A stretch of 64,000 bases of DNA from positions 148,739-212,738 of the forward strand of contig CAJUHH010000005.1 of assembly GCA_910585965.1 (NCBI GenBank). The letters are read 5' to 3'. A program made the translations under genes and the position numbers. This document shows positions 49,937 to 59,058 of this stretch, one piece after another; positions within the stretch are counted from its first letter, which is position 1; each line of letters opens with the position of its first letter. This stretch comes from an uncultured Lachnospiraceae bacterium. Its GTDB lineage: Bacteria > Bacillota > Clostridia > Lachnospirales > Lachnospiraceae. The notes beneath the pieces were generated by a model. That model had not been told where the DNA came from and searched no databases. It was given only the letters and a program-made list of their open reading frames with translations.

Positions 49937-52390
49937 ATGGAATGGAATAATAATGATTTGCTGGAAGAGAAGGAAGAGTATGCAGTAGAAATACGCGGCT
50001 TAACAGTAAGATACAGAATACCGAGTGAAAAAATCGACGGCGTGAAAGAATATTTGGATAAAGTAATTGCCCATAAACTGGAGCATAAAGAATTTGTTGC
50101 GCTGAAAAATGTCGACTTGACGATTCGTAAGGGAGAGCGTATCGGGATTATCGGCCATAACGGAGCCGGAAAGAGTACGTTGCTTAAAATTATTGCCCAT
50201 GTAATTAAACCTTCTGAGGGTACGATTACAGTAAAGGGGAGCATTGCGCCTTTGCTGGAATTGGGCGCGGGCTTTGATCTGGAGCTAAGCGGTATCGAAA
50301 ATATATATTTGAACGGTTCTATTTTGGGAAGAAGCAAAAGATATTTAGACTCGGTGAAGGAAGATATTATTGAGTTTGCAGAACTTGGTGAGTTTATTAA
50401 TTATTCTGTAAAAAATTATTCTTCAGGTATGAGGGCGAAGTTAGGATTTGCAGTGGCTACGCAAGTGGATTCGGACATTCTGTTGGTGGACGAAGTATTT
50501 GGCGTGGGAGATGAAAATTTTAAAAGAAAAAGCAAGGAAAAAATGGTACAAATGATCAATAGCGGGAAAACTGTTATTATTGTTTCCCATGATATGACGC
50601 AGATCGTAGATCTAACGGATCGCGTAATATGGATGCATAACGGGGAGATCATTGAAGAAGGGGATCCGCAGGAAATTTGTGATAAATATTGCGATTATAT
50701 GCTGGAGCATCAGAATGTTGTTATTGAGCATAGGAAGGCAAAACCTGTAAAGAAAGAAGTGAGCCAGAAAAGAAGGAGAAAAGCAGCAGCTTCCCAGGAA
50801 CAGGAGAATAAAAATACAATCAGCAAATGGGCACAAAGGGCGGGGGTGCTGGACAAGATCTTAAATGACCCTTCAGCAGTAGATAAATTAGTTTATGATA
50901 GAAGAATCCAGAAAAGGATACAGAATGATGACAGCATAATTGAAAATATTGTGTCGTTGCCGCGCGGGCTTGAACTGGTTGCGGATAATGACGAGTTGTT
51001 ATATGAGCTGCTTCAGAGTGAAGCGGTTAAGAAGAAAATAGCGGAAAATCCGTATTTGATAATGAATCCGGAAAAACCGGTTTATAATATCTGGGGAACA
51101 GTAAATGATTGCATATATTATGAAAAGGAAAAAGTGCTTTATATTAAAGGCTGGTATATGACAGTAGATGCATATCATCAGGTCGTGATAACGGCAGAAG
51201 ATAAGCCCTTAGGTGAAGCCCGGTGCAAATTAATCAGAAAGAATGTAAATAAAGGGTTTGATTCGCTTAATAATTTTGCCGGATGGGAGTTTATTGCAAG
51301 GACAGATGAAATCATAAAAGCAGTCATTATACAGGCCGTCCAGGAAGAAGTTGTTTATACGGATGAAAAGGAGGTACTGGTATCAAGCGAAAGATGTCCG
51401 GATGGTATTTTAAAGCGGATGGATTGGAATTATACAGAAAATGAACTGATGGATTTATATCAAAAATTCTATATTGATTTATTTAATCTTAATTCGCCAA
51501 TAAAAGCAAGAGAATATTATAATCTGATTGTGGAAAATGATGGCGGCTATTTATACCAAAAAGACACGTTGGTCAGTGAGGTAGAATTTGGGTTTGAGTT
51601 TAAGACTAACTCATTGGGACTGAGAGGTCCCGCTGATTGTGACGCGGATAATGTTTTATTCGGCAATGTATTGGGGTTAGGATTGGGTGTCAATGAAAAG
51701 GATGCATGGTATTCTGATGAATATTTTTCTGAAAATTGGTTAAATATTAGTTTAGTCGGAGGGCCTTCCCAGGCAGAATATATTTTAGAGAACTGCATGA
51801 CAAAGAAAGCGAGGCGTAAAAATGCAGTATTCGTATATGAAGATATGATATGGGTGCTTGGGAAAATTTATGAGGGCTGGCTTTCTTCTGGAGAATCATT
51901 ATTTGACTACATGAAATGGGAAAAAGATTTATGCCATTGTTTAAAAAAGGAATTGGAAAATTTCTACAGCTTTTATAATAAGCTTTATTCCGGGACTATA
52001 GGTTTTCTAGATTTTGAGGAAAAAAAATACTTATTGGACTACCATATGGGGGAGTTTGATTTTGAACGTGAAAAACTAATATTTAATCAAATATTGAAAA
52101 TGTGGGATAATATTTTCAAGAAATTTGAAAAAGTATTAGTTGTCAGAGTTCCTTATAAAGAAAGGGCGGCGTTTAAGGTAAGCAATGATAGAAATATTAA
52201 AAAATTAGTTCGAAACCAGGAACTCGGCTGGTATAAGTTTAAAGAGTTTATGAGTGAGAGGAACCATATAGTTTTCCGGGAAATGAATGATTTTGAATTA
52301 TATGATTATGAAGAGGGGCCTCTTTACTGGAACGAAAAAGGCAATAAGAAATTTGGGGAAAATATTAAGAAAGAATTGAAAATATTATAA
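49937..52390 (+). CDS. ABC exporter ATPase (Wzt/TagH-like) with beta-module and degenerate SGNH-like domain
   Basis: 817 residues, far longer than the roughly 250-450 of usual Wzt/TagH. Residues 1-270 are the ATPase: Walker A GHNGAGKST at 73-81, signature YSSGM at about 161, Walker B LLVDEVFGVGD. A basic coiled linker follows (about 275-390). Residues about 400-490 (VLYIKGWYMT) are a module found in four other proteins of this block. Residues about 555-817 resemble an SGNH hydrolase (NSLGLRG, VLFGNVLGLGLGVNE, YWNEKGNKKFGENI), but the catalytic GDS is GNV (V578) and the usual Asp-x-x-His block lacks His, so it is probably a binding domain. It may read the end of the polymer. Confidence 0.85.
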   Translation: MEWNNNDLLEEKEEYAVEIRGLTVRYRIPSEKIDGVKEYLDKVIAHKLEHKEFVALKNVDLTIRKGERIGIIGHNGAGKSTLLKIIAHVIKPSEGTITVKGSIAPLLELGAGFDLELSGIENIYLNGSILGRSKRYLDSVKEDIIEFAELGEFINYSVKNYSSGMRAKLGFAVATQVDSDILLVDEVFGVGDENFKRKSKEKMVQMINSGKTVIIVSHDMTQIVDLTDRVIWMHNGEIIEEGDPQEICDKYCDYMLEHQNVVIEHRKAKPVKKEVSQKRRRKAAASQEQENKNTISKWAQRAGVLDKILNDPSAVDKLVYDRRIQKRIQNDDSIIENIVSLPRGLELVADNDELLYELLQSEAVKKKIAENPYLIMNPEKPVYNIWGTVNDCIYYEKEKVLYIKGWYMTVDAYHQVVITAEDKPLGEARCKLIRKNVNKGFDSLNNFAGWEFIARTDEIIKAVIIQAVQEEVVYTDEKEVLVSSERCPDGILKRMDWNYTENELMDLYQKFYIDLFNLNSPIKAREYYNLIVENDGGYLYQKDTLVSEVEFGFEFKTNSLGLRGPADCDADNVLFGNVLGLGLGVNEKDAWYSDEYFSENWLNISLVGGPSQAEYILENCMTKKARRKNAVFVYEDMIWVLGKIYEGWLSSGESLFDYMKWEKDLCHCLKKELENFYSFYNKLYSGTIGFLDFEEKKYLLDYHMGEFDFEREKLIFNQILKMWDNIFKKFEKVLVVRVPYKERAAFKVSNDRNIKKLVRNQELGWYKFKEFMSERNHIVFREMNDFELYDYEEGPLYWNEKGNKKFGENIKKELKIL

Positions 52391-52443
52391 ATAATCGGGA
52401 TATCGGGATAAACATAACGGGGAACAAACGAGGAAAAATAAAA

Positions 52444-53700
52444 GTGAAGAAAAGGATTGAGGATATTATAGCAAAAGGAATAATAAAGATTGGAATTGAA
52501 TGTATTGAAAGATATCCGGAAGCGATGGCAGATAAAATGGTGGAAAGCTACCCGGAGATGATAGGCAGCAAAATGGTGGAACGGCATTCGGGGATGATTG
52601 GTAATAAAATGGTAGAACGATACCCAGAAATGATGGGTGATAAAATGGTGGAACGGCACCCGGAAATGATGGGTGATAAGATGTCGGAGCAGCACCCGGA
52701 AATGATGGGCGATAAAATGGTGGAGCGGCACCCGGAAATGATGGGTGATAAAATAGTAGAAAAGCACCCCAAAATGATAAGTGATAAAGTGTTGGATAAA
52801 TATGCAGAAATAGTGGGAACAGAGTTCCTAAAAAATATTTCGGTTTATTTAGAAGATAGGAAGATAAAAAAGGAATTTATAAGATGTCTGAAAGAAAGTT
52901 TGCTTGATGATGAAATATATAGTAAGAACTTAGAGCTTATATTTGAGCTGGATTTATTTAAAGAACCAAATGACTGGATTGTGAAACAGATAGTCAATAG
53001 ATTGGTAGAGGACGAAAATTTATTTAGTAAGCTGTTTAAAAGATTAATGAAAGAATCTCCTGATCTGTATTTGGAATTGAAAAAAAGCACACCGGAAATT
53101 GCAAGAAATATTTTTTTGAAAATCGGAGAAACCAGAGATATACTTTTGGGTAGTATAGGAAAAGCAGAGTTTAGTATATCGGATGGCAGGTTTGCGGTTA
53201 ATGGCTATTATTTGCCAGTGGAAGTGTTTGACTCAATAGAAATTTATTGTGGACAAAAATTATTGGGTTTGGCAGAGCTGGGGATAAGAAGACCGGATGT
53301 ATATAAAAAAGTACCAAATTATAATTCTTTATATTCGGGATGGTCGTTTGACACTTTTTGGAGTGATGAAGGTATACCCGAAAGTGTGGAAGCTGTAATA
53401 AAACTGGGCGATAAGGTACTTAAAACAGAGTCCAAAGAAGTGGAATGCGTTGATTTAGAGAAAATGGAGGTGAAAGAACCATATAAAGTTGACTTAAATA
53501 ATTTAAATAATTATAATGCTATTCAGCTTGAACGGATAAAAAAATTTAATGGGATGTGCGAAGAGTTGAAAGAATATTTTAACTGGAAAGATATCACTTA
53601 TTACCACACTTTTTTATCCTTGCAAAAAGAGATTATATATGGTTCCCGCGAAATAGAAGAATTATTTTTAGCGATTTTTTATAAGAGGAATGCTTCTTAA
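52444..53700 (+). CDS. Protein with 12-residue tandem repeats and shared module, unknown function
   Basis: 418 residues, GTG start with GAGG about ten bases upstream. Residues 22-129 are about nine copies of a 12-residue repeat, best form ERHPEMMGDKMV, probably helical. A helical region follows to about 240, then the shared module (about 249-335) with VNGYYLP, LGLAELGIRRPDVYKKVPNY and SGWSF, and a short helical tail. No catalytic motif is visible and no signal peptide, so it is cytosolic or membrane-peripheral. A scaffold for the export or glycosyltransferase complex is a guess from the shared module. Confidence 0.7.
   Translation: MKKRIEDIIAKGIIKIGIECIERYPEAMADKMVESYPEMIGSKMVERHSGMIGNKMVERYPEMMGDKMVERHPEMMGDKMSEQHPEMMGDKMVERHPEMMGDKIVEKHPKMISDKVLDKYAEIVGTEFLKNISVYLEDRKIKKEFIRCLKESLLDDEIYSKNLELIFELDLFKEPNDWIVKQIVNRLVEDENLFSKLFKRLMKESPDLYLELKKSTPEIARNIFLKIGETRDILLGSIGKAEFSISDGRFAVNGYYLPVEVFDSIEIYCGQKLLGLAELGIRRPDVYKKVPNYNSLYSGWSFDTFWSDEGIPESVEAVIKLGDKVLKTESKEVECVDLEKMEVKEPYKVDLNNLNNYNAIQLERIKKFNGMCEELKEYFNWKDITYYHTFLSLQKEIIYGSREIEELFLAIFYKRNAS
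52507..52830 (+). repeat. In-frame 36-bp tandem repeat (about nine units)
   Basis: Nine consecutive 36-base units encode the 12-residue repeat. The central units (about 52615-52758) are nearly identical at the DNA level, while the outer ones have diverged, the usual picture for a repeat array that still expands and contracts by slippage or recombination. Copy-number change would keep the frame. Confidence 0.9.
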
Positions 53701-53755
53701 AAAGATATGAAAGAAAATATTGAGTGATACTATTTTATGTTTGAGGGAGGTAACT

Positions 53756-55336
53756 ATGGAGATCAAGAAAAAATTGAAAGAATTGCTGCATAAAGGACAA
53801 GAACCGAAGATTGTGTACTACCCGGAGTTTGATTCAGAAGAGGATCTTACAAACCATTATTTTCGTGCGTGCTGGTACTTTCCGGCAGTGAACAATCATT
53901 GCGCGGGAGTGCATATGTATAAGAAAGCAGGGATATCTTTAGGCGAACGCCCGAAACATATGGGCAGTTCCAATGTGCCGGTGGACCATATTAAAATTAG
54001 GACAGATGCATTGAGGCTCAAAAAGGATGCAGAAAGCGCAAGAGTAGTTTTGGTGTGGAAAAAATGTGACGGGCATTTTATCAGCAGCCTGAAACAAAGA
54101 GGAATAACGGTCGTCAACGTAGATACAAACGATGAAGAGGCGGTAGAATATGGCAGATACTGCGATTTAATATGGCGTTATTTTAAGTCGGATGAAGAAA
54201 AGAAAATGATCATTCAGGACAGTTATAATAGATTTATAAAGTATGCTGATAAAATTAAAGAAAAGGGATGGAAAACAGGATGCGTGTTTGGCACAGGCCC
54301 GTCCTTGGAAACAGCGGAAGAGTTCGACTTTACAGATTGTGTCAGCATTGTGTGTAATTCGATCGTACAGAATGACAAATTATTATCGCATATAAAACCG
54401 CAATTTGTTACGGCCGGCGATGTAGTATCCCACTTAGGAGTATCTTTGTATGCAGAAACATTCCGAAGGGATTTAGTAAGCTATTTAAAAAACAGTGAGG
54501 CTTATTATTTAACTACTGCTCCTTTTGGATATTTATTGTTAGAGCAGTGTTCTGAAATTGCGGATAAAGTTATCTTGGTGGAGCAGATCATGGATGCGCC
54601 TAATTTTGACTTGATACGATTTTTTGGTCTGCCTAAATTAGATTCAACGTTTAATATCCATATGTTGCCGCTCGTTCATACATTTTGCGATAATATTTTT
54701 ATTCTGGGGTGTGATGGGAAAAGTAAGACAAGAAATAATGAGGATTTTTGGGCCCATGCGCAGGAAGCGCAATATTTTGAACTGGTGCAGACGGGCCATA
54801 TCTGCCACCCGACATTTGATATAAACAGGAAAAAGAGTACCTATAACAGGTACCAGGATTCCGTCCTTTATTCGGTGATGGAGGGAGAAAAAAAATACGG
54901 AAAGAAATATTATACGTTACAGCAATCTTACATTGATGCGCTTGAAGACAAAAGACTGCCGGACGAATTAAGAAAGAATTATAATGAAAAAGGCCAGCTT
55001 ATATTGTCACAGGTATTAGGCGGCCAGAAGGAAAAAGAGGAAAATGAGGCGGAAATAAAAGAAAACATTAAGATAACGAGAGAAAAGGATCAAATCCTTG
55101 TTTCAGGATGGGTATTGTCAAAACAGCCTTGCAGGGTAGCAGTTTATGTGCAGGATAGATTTGACGGGTATGCGGTCAGGAATTTGAAACGTCCGGATAT
55201 CCAGAAGAAATATCCGGAATATGATGATTTGTTTTCTGGAATATATTATTACATAAACAGAAAAGATATGTCAGAGGTCACATGGAAAATAATTGTCGGC
55301 ATGGAAATAATGAAAGAGGCAAAGCAGTCTGTGTAA
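53756..55336 (+). CDS. DUF115/Maf-like protein with C-terminal shared module
   Basis: 526 residues from the ATG at 53756, chosen because GGGAGG ends five bases before it. The core has VFGTGPSLE (GTGPSLE at 179-185), VCNSIVQND, FVTAGDVVSHLG and FILGCDGKSK, a pattern of the MptE-like DUF115 family, some members of which are flagellin sialyl- or pseudaminyltransferases (Maf). HICHPTFDINRKKSTYNRY follows. From about 445 the shared module appears (ILVSGWVLS, LKRPDIQKKYPEYDDLFSG). It probably handles a nonulosonate-like or phosphorylated sugar, in line with the CMP-sugar-type genes downstream. Confidence 0.75.
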   Translation: MEIKKKLKELLHKGQEPKIVYYPEFDSEEDLTNHYFRACWYFPAVNNHCAGVHMYKKAGISLGERPKHMGSSNVPVDHIKIRTDALRLKKDAESARVVLVWKKCDGHFISSLKQRGITVVNVDTNDEEAVEYGRYCDLIWRYFKSDEEKKMIIQDSYNRFIKYADKIKEKGWKTGCVFGTGPSLETAEEFDFTDCVSIVCNSIVQNDKLLSHIKPQFVTAGDVVSHLGVSLYAETFRRDLVSYLKNSEAYYLTTAPFGYLLLEQCSEIADKVILVEQIMDAPNFDLIRFFGLPKLDSTFNIHMLPLVHTFCDNIFILGCDGKSKTRNNEDFWAHAQEAQYFELVQTGHICHPTFDINRKKSTYNRYQDSVLYSVMEGEKKYGKKYYTLQQSYIDALEDKRLPDELRKNYNEKGQLILSQVLGGQKEKEENEAEIKENIKITREKDQILVSGWVLSKQPCRVAVYVQDRFDGYAVRNLKRPDIQKKYPEYDDLFSGIYYYINRKDMSEVTWKIIVGMEIMKEAKQSV

Positions 55337-55370
55337 TTTTAAAATAAATCTTAGGAGAGGGATTAGAGTT

Positions 55371-57041
55371 ATGAAAATTGCAATTATGTCAACGATGCCG
55401 CCTAATACGTATTCTGGGGGAAGATATGATGCATGGGCAATGGCAGAAGGATTAGCGGCAAAAGGGAATACGGTTTATTTTATCACAAACCATCAGCCGA
55501 TATTCTATGATGATTTTAAGGAATATGAGGCACATCTGGCAATACGTTTGATTATAACAGCAGATTTCGATGTGGAAATCGAGGAGAACGAGCTGGATTA
55601 TGTTGTTTTAATACCTAACCAGGACAAAACAAATTATTTTTATGCTATGTGCCGTAATTTTGCTAAAAGGAAAAAAGCAAAATTAATATTGCGCAATTTT
55701 GAATCGCCGAATTGGTTTAACAAATATGCCCCCGTCCCAAGAGATGAGAAAATGTGGGATTTTTGGAAGGATACGTGTAATGACGGCTGTCTTGTGCTTA
55801 GTATTTCACAGGAAGCAATGAAATATTCCAAGGAATATTACGTAGATAATCTGAAGTATACAAGATTTGATTATTGGTATCCGGCAATGAACAGCAAGGC
55901 TGCAGACAAATTCAATGTGGAAAAAGAGAAGCGAATCGTATCTTTCGTTCGGTTTACGGATAAGCATAAGGGCGGAGGGGATATTTTTGATGTTTTAGGA
56001 GATTTTTTAAAAGGGTATACGATGGTGTTTGTTGTCGGGAATGGACAAGTGACCCCGATGTATGAGCGTAAATTAGAGTTTTTATCGGATAAATATGGTT
56101 TTCAATATGAAATAAAATTGCGTCTCTCAGATGAAGAGAAATTTAAGGAAATTAAAAGGGCCAGATTCATGCTCTTTCCATCTTATTTCGAAGGTTATGG
56201 GTATCCGCCTGTGGAAGCCCAGTATTGCAATACTCTCTGCATTGCTTATGATCTGCCGGTATTGAGGGAAACGAGCGGGGATGGAATTATATATTGCGAA
56301 CGTGGAAATATATATGCGATGAGAGAAGCGCTGCAGGAAGCTATTGAAAATTATGAATACAAGGATTTGAAGCATAATGTGCTGGAATTAGGTGATTTTG
56401 GGATCAGGGCTGACCGTATACAAGAGACGCTGGAGAAATATTTGACAGATGATTATAGGAACCCGAAAGCTCCATATTTGAAGGTAGACAGGCCGAAGCA
56501 AAAGGTACAGCCAGTAAAGAAGAAGGAAGAAAAGGCGCCTCCAAAAGAAGAAAGAAAAGAACAAAAGAAAGAACAAAAATCGTTCAATAGGTGGAAAGAT
56601 GCTTTGGCTGAAACTTTATCAGAAGCATTTGACAAAGCGGCACATAAGTGTAAAAGAGCGGCCCATCTTATGAAAGAGAAAATTAAGTATCTAAGGAATT
56701 CTATTTTTTTAAGAAAAATACCTGTACACCTCGGTAAAAATACATATCATAAGGAAACGGGAGTCTTATATATGAAAGGATGGTATTTAACATGGAGGGA
56801 AATCGACAGGGTTGAAATAGAAAACAGCAGCGGGAAATCGTTGGGATACGCAGTTTTCGGACAAAGCCGAAAAGATATCTATGAAAAATATCCGCAATAT
56901 GGTACGATGGCATTGGGATGGGAGTTTGAAGGAACAGTAGGCGCTGATGATTTGGACGAGTTTATAAGAGTGAAGATCATGTGCAGTGACGGCAAGATTG
57001 TTTGTGCGGATTTTGTAATTGAGGAGGAAAACAGGCTATGA
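55371..57041 (+). CDS. GT4 glycosyltransferase with charged linker and C-terminal shared module
   Basis: 556 residues. The GT4 part (1-365) has a GG-R-YDAWAMAEGLA N-terminus, VSFVRFTDKHKGGGDIF, and the E-x7-E pair in PSYFEGYGYPPVEAQ. Residues about 380-420 are a Lys/Glu/Pro-rich linker (KKKEEKAPPKEERKEQKK), likely flexible. A helix follows, then the shared module from V465 (VLYMKGWYLT, SRKDIYEKYPQY, LGWEFEG). The domain order, enzyme plus linker plus module, suggests the module tethers it to a partner or glycan. Confidence 0.88.
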   Translation: MKIAIMSTMPPNTYSGGRYDAWAMAEGLAAKGNTVYFITNHQPIFYDDFKEYEAHLAIRLIITADFDVEIEENELDYVVLIPNQDKTNYFYAMCRNFAKRKKAKLILRNFESPNWFNKYAPVPRDEKMWDFWKDTCNDGCLVLSISQEAMKYSKEYYVDNLKYTRFDYWYPAMNSKAADKFNVEKEKRIVSFVRFTDKHKGGGDIFDVLGDFLKGYTMVFVVGNGQVTPMYERKLEFLSDKYGFQYEIKLRLSDEEKFKEIKRARFMLFPSYFEGYGYPPVEAQYCNTLCIAYDLPVLRETSGDGIIYCERGNIYAMREALQEAIENYEYKDLKHNVLELGDFGIRADRIQETLEKYLTDDYRNPKAPYLKVDRPKQKVQPVKKKEEKAPPKEERKEQKKEQKSFNRWKDALAETLSEAFDKAAHKCKRAAHLMKEKIKYLRNSIFLRKIPVHLGKNTYHKETGVLYMKGWYLTWREIDRVEIENSSGKSLGYAVFGQSRKDIYEKYPQYGTMALGWEFEGTVGADDLDEFIRVKIMCSDGKIVCADFVIEEENRL

Positions 57042-57736
57042 AAAAGATAATTGCGATGATTCCGGCAAGGATGGGCAGTAAGCGAATTCCTAAAAAAAAC
57101 ATTCGTATTATGGTTGATAAGCCGCTGATACAATATCCAATTGATTTGATAAATCAATCTGGATTTGTGTCAGAAGTGTATATTAACAGTGAAAGTGAGA
57201 TATTGGGCGAGTTTGCAGAGAAGAATGGCATTAAGTTCCATAAAAGGCCGCCGGAATTAAGTACAGATACTGCTACAAACGTGGACTTTACCACAGAGTT
57301 TTTGGAGAAACATGAATGTGATTATGTAATGATGGTTAATCCGACTTCTCCTCTGCTGCGGCAGGATACACTGGACAGATTTTGCCAATATGTATTGGAT
57401 CATGACTTTGATACAGTGCTTTCAGTTGCAGATGAGAAAGCGGAAAGCTTTTACCATAATTCTCCGATTAATTTCTCTTTGGAAGAGAAGGTGAACAGCC
57501 AATATTTAGAACCGGTCAGGAAAGTAGTTTGGGCATTGACTGCATGGAAAAGAGAAAGTTTCCTGAAAATCAAATATGAGGGGAAATGCCCTGTTTATGC
57601 GGGGAAAATAGGGCTTTTTACAATTCCCGGGGATGAGTCCTGTGACCTGGATACAGAAGAAGACTGGAGAATTGCAGAGGGAATCCTGTTAGGACGTAAA
57701 ACAGCAACAGAAAAAAAATATTGGAATAATTATTAA
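57038..57736 (+). CDS. Acylneuraminate cytidylyltransferase-like CTP:sugar transferase
   Basis: 232 residues. The nucleotide-binding motif IPARMGSKRIPKKN is at 8-21, with NPTSPLLRQDTL and the C-terminal GDESCDLDTEEDW metal site, as in CMP-sialic acid/KDO-type synthetases (NeuA family). It activates a sugar acid or similar compound with CTP. No sialic acid synthase (NeuB) or epimerase (NeuC) is in the window, so the sugar is probably something else. ATGA overlap with the GT4 gene before it. Confidence 0.88.
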   Translation: MKKIIAMIPARMGSKRIPKKNIRIMVDKPLIQYPIDLINQSGFVSEVYINSESEILGEFAEKNGIKFHKRPPELSTDTATNVDFTTEFLEKHECDYVMMVNPTSPLLRQDTLDRFCQYVLDHDFDTVLSVADEKAESFYHNSPINFSLEEKVNSQYLEPVRKVVWALTAWKRESFLKIKYEGKCPVYAGKIGLFTIPGDESCDLDTEEDWRIAEGILLGRKTATEKKYWNNY

Positions 57737-57747
57737 AGGATGAAAGC

Positions 57748-58467
57748 GTGGATATTACAAAATATTGGAAAAGCTGCAGCTTGATAACTTATAGGAAAAC
57801 AGAAGAATATTATAAAGCTCTGGCGAGGGAATTTTTCATTCATGCGGAGAAATGCATAAAAGATAAGGGCTGTTTTCTTGCCGTATTGGGCGGGGGAAAA
57901 AGTCCGGCACGTGTAAATGAAGAGATTGTGAGAGCAAACAATGAATATGCGTTAGACTGGAGTAAAGTTTATATTGTTTTATCAGATGAACGTTATGTGG
58001 AAGAAACCAGTGATTTTAGCAATTATAAATTGATAAAAGAGACACTGATGGACAAGACAGGGGGAAATCCGTTGTATTCCCTATATAAGCCTGGGCGATC
58101 GAAAGAAGATGCAGCTAATTCATATCATGATTATATCAAGGAGTTGTGGAAGCAGACAGGGCAGGATTATTTTGATTATGCATTGCTTGGTGTTGGCGAG
58201 GATGGGCATACGGCATCATTATTTCCTGACAGATTGCCGGAGGATGCAGACAAGTTTGCAGTGTGCAGCGGAAGGGGACCTGAGGGGCTGGAAAGGATAT
58301 CCTTAAGCATAAAAGCATTAAACAGATGCAGTATAGTTTCGTTTATTGTGAACAGCGCAGGAAAAAGAAGGATATTGGATTTTATGAAAGAAAACTGGGA
58401 TACTATGAGGTATCCTATGCAAAATATTGCCGGGACGAAAAATATGCATATATTATGGGAGGAATAA
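57748..58467 (+). CDS. 6-phosphogluconolactonase / glucosamine-6-phosphate isomerase family protein
   Basis: 239 residues, GTG start after AAAGGA. FLAVLGGGKSPARV, the phosphate-binding strand, and VYIVLSDERYVEETSDFSNYKLIKETL and LLGVGEDGHTASLFPD match the 6-phosphogluconolactonase (DevB) side of the family. A biosynthetic cluster is an unusual place for a pentose-phosphate enzyme, so a dedicated role on a phosphosugar or lactone of the activated sugar is likely. Confidence 0.88.
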   Translation: MDITKYWKSCSLITYRKTEEYYKALAREFFIHAEKCIKDKGCFLAVLGGGKSPARVNEEIVRANNEYALDWSKVYIVLSDERYVEETSDFSNYKLIKETLMDKTGGNPLYSLYKPGRSKEDAANSYHDYIKELWKQTGQDYFDYALLGVGEDGHTASLFPDRLPEDADKFAVCSGRGPEGLERISLSIKALNRCSIVSFIVNSAGKRRILDFMKENWDTMRYPMQNIAGTKNMHILWEE

Positions 58468-58470
58468 ACG

Positions 58471-59058
58471 TTGAGTCAATATTATAGCAACTATATGGAA
58501 GAATGCTATTCTGTATTGGAAAAACTGGAGGTTTGGACAGAAAATAATAACAGTATGTCCGGCGAAGAGGGAATAAACCAGTGGGTGGAAGCAACGAAGA
58601 AAGTAAAAGAGACAGGTAAGACGATTTATTTTGTTGGAAATGGCGCCAGCGCGATGATGGCAGGCCATATGTCGGCGGATGCTACGAAAAATGGGGGATT
58701 AAAATGTTTGTTTTTGTCTGAAACGGCATTACTTACGGCGGTAAGCAATGATATTTCTTACCATGATGTATTTTCATTTCCTTTGCGTAGATTTGCGGTA
58801 GAAGGTGATATGCTGATCGCAATAAGCAGTTCAGGAAACTCTGAAAATATCATTCGGGCAATCGGGGCAGCAAAGGAAAAACAGATGCAGATTGTTACTT
58901 TAACAGGACTGAATGAGGAAAACCGCGCCAGGAAATCAGGAGATATCAATTTATACGTGCCAGGGAAGACATATGGGATAGTAGAAGTGTGCCACCAGGC
59001 ATTGTTGCATTGCTGGCTGGACAAGTATTTGGATGTATATGAAGGAGGAAGAATCTAA
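58471..59058 (+). CDS. Phosphoheptose isomerase-like SIS-domain protein (GmhA-like)
   Basis: 195 residues, TTG start with GGAGG 10 bases upstream. VGNGASAMMAGHMSADATKNGG, AVSNDISYHDVFSFPLRRFA and ISSSGNSENI are the GmhA pattern. GmhA converts sedoheptulose-7-phosphate to D-glycero-D-manno-heptose-7-phosphate. A heptose pathway would next need HddA/HddC; neither is present, so another phosphosugar is possible. The stop overlaps the next start (TAATG). Confidence 0.9.
   Translation: MSQYYSNYMEECYSVLEKLEVWTENNNSMSGEEGINQWVEATKKVKETGKTIYFVGNGASAMMAGHMSADATKNGGLKCLFLSETALLTAVSNDISYHDVFSFPLRRFAVEGDMLIAISSSGNSENIIRAIGAAKEKQMQIVTLTGLNEENRARKSGDINLYVPGKTYGIVEVCHQALLHCWLDKYLDVYEGGRI

Noticed and set aside
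52507..52830. Possible CRISPR array
   Set aside because: The 36-base units are contiguous, without spacers, and lie in frame in a protein gene.
57038..57736. Sialic acid (neuA) locus
   Set aside because: No neuB, neuC or neuD partner is in the window, and the neighbours do not fit; only the cytidylyltransferase family is called.
58471..59058. Complete heptose pathway
   Set aside because: Only the GmhA-like gene is present; kinase and guanylyl/adenylyltransferase steps are missing, so no gene symbol was given.
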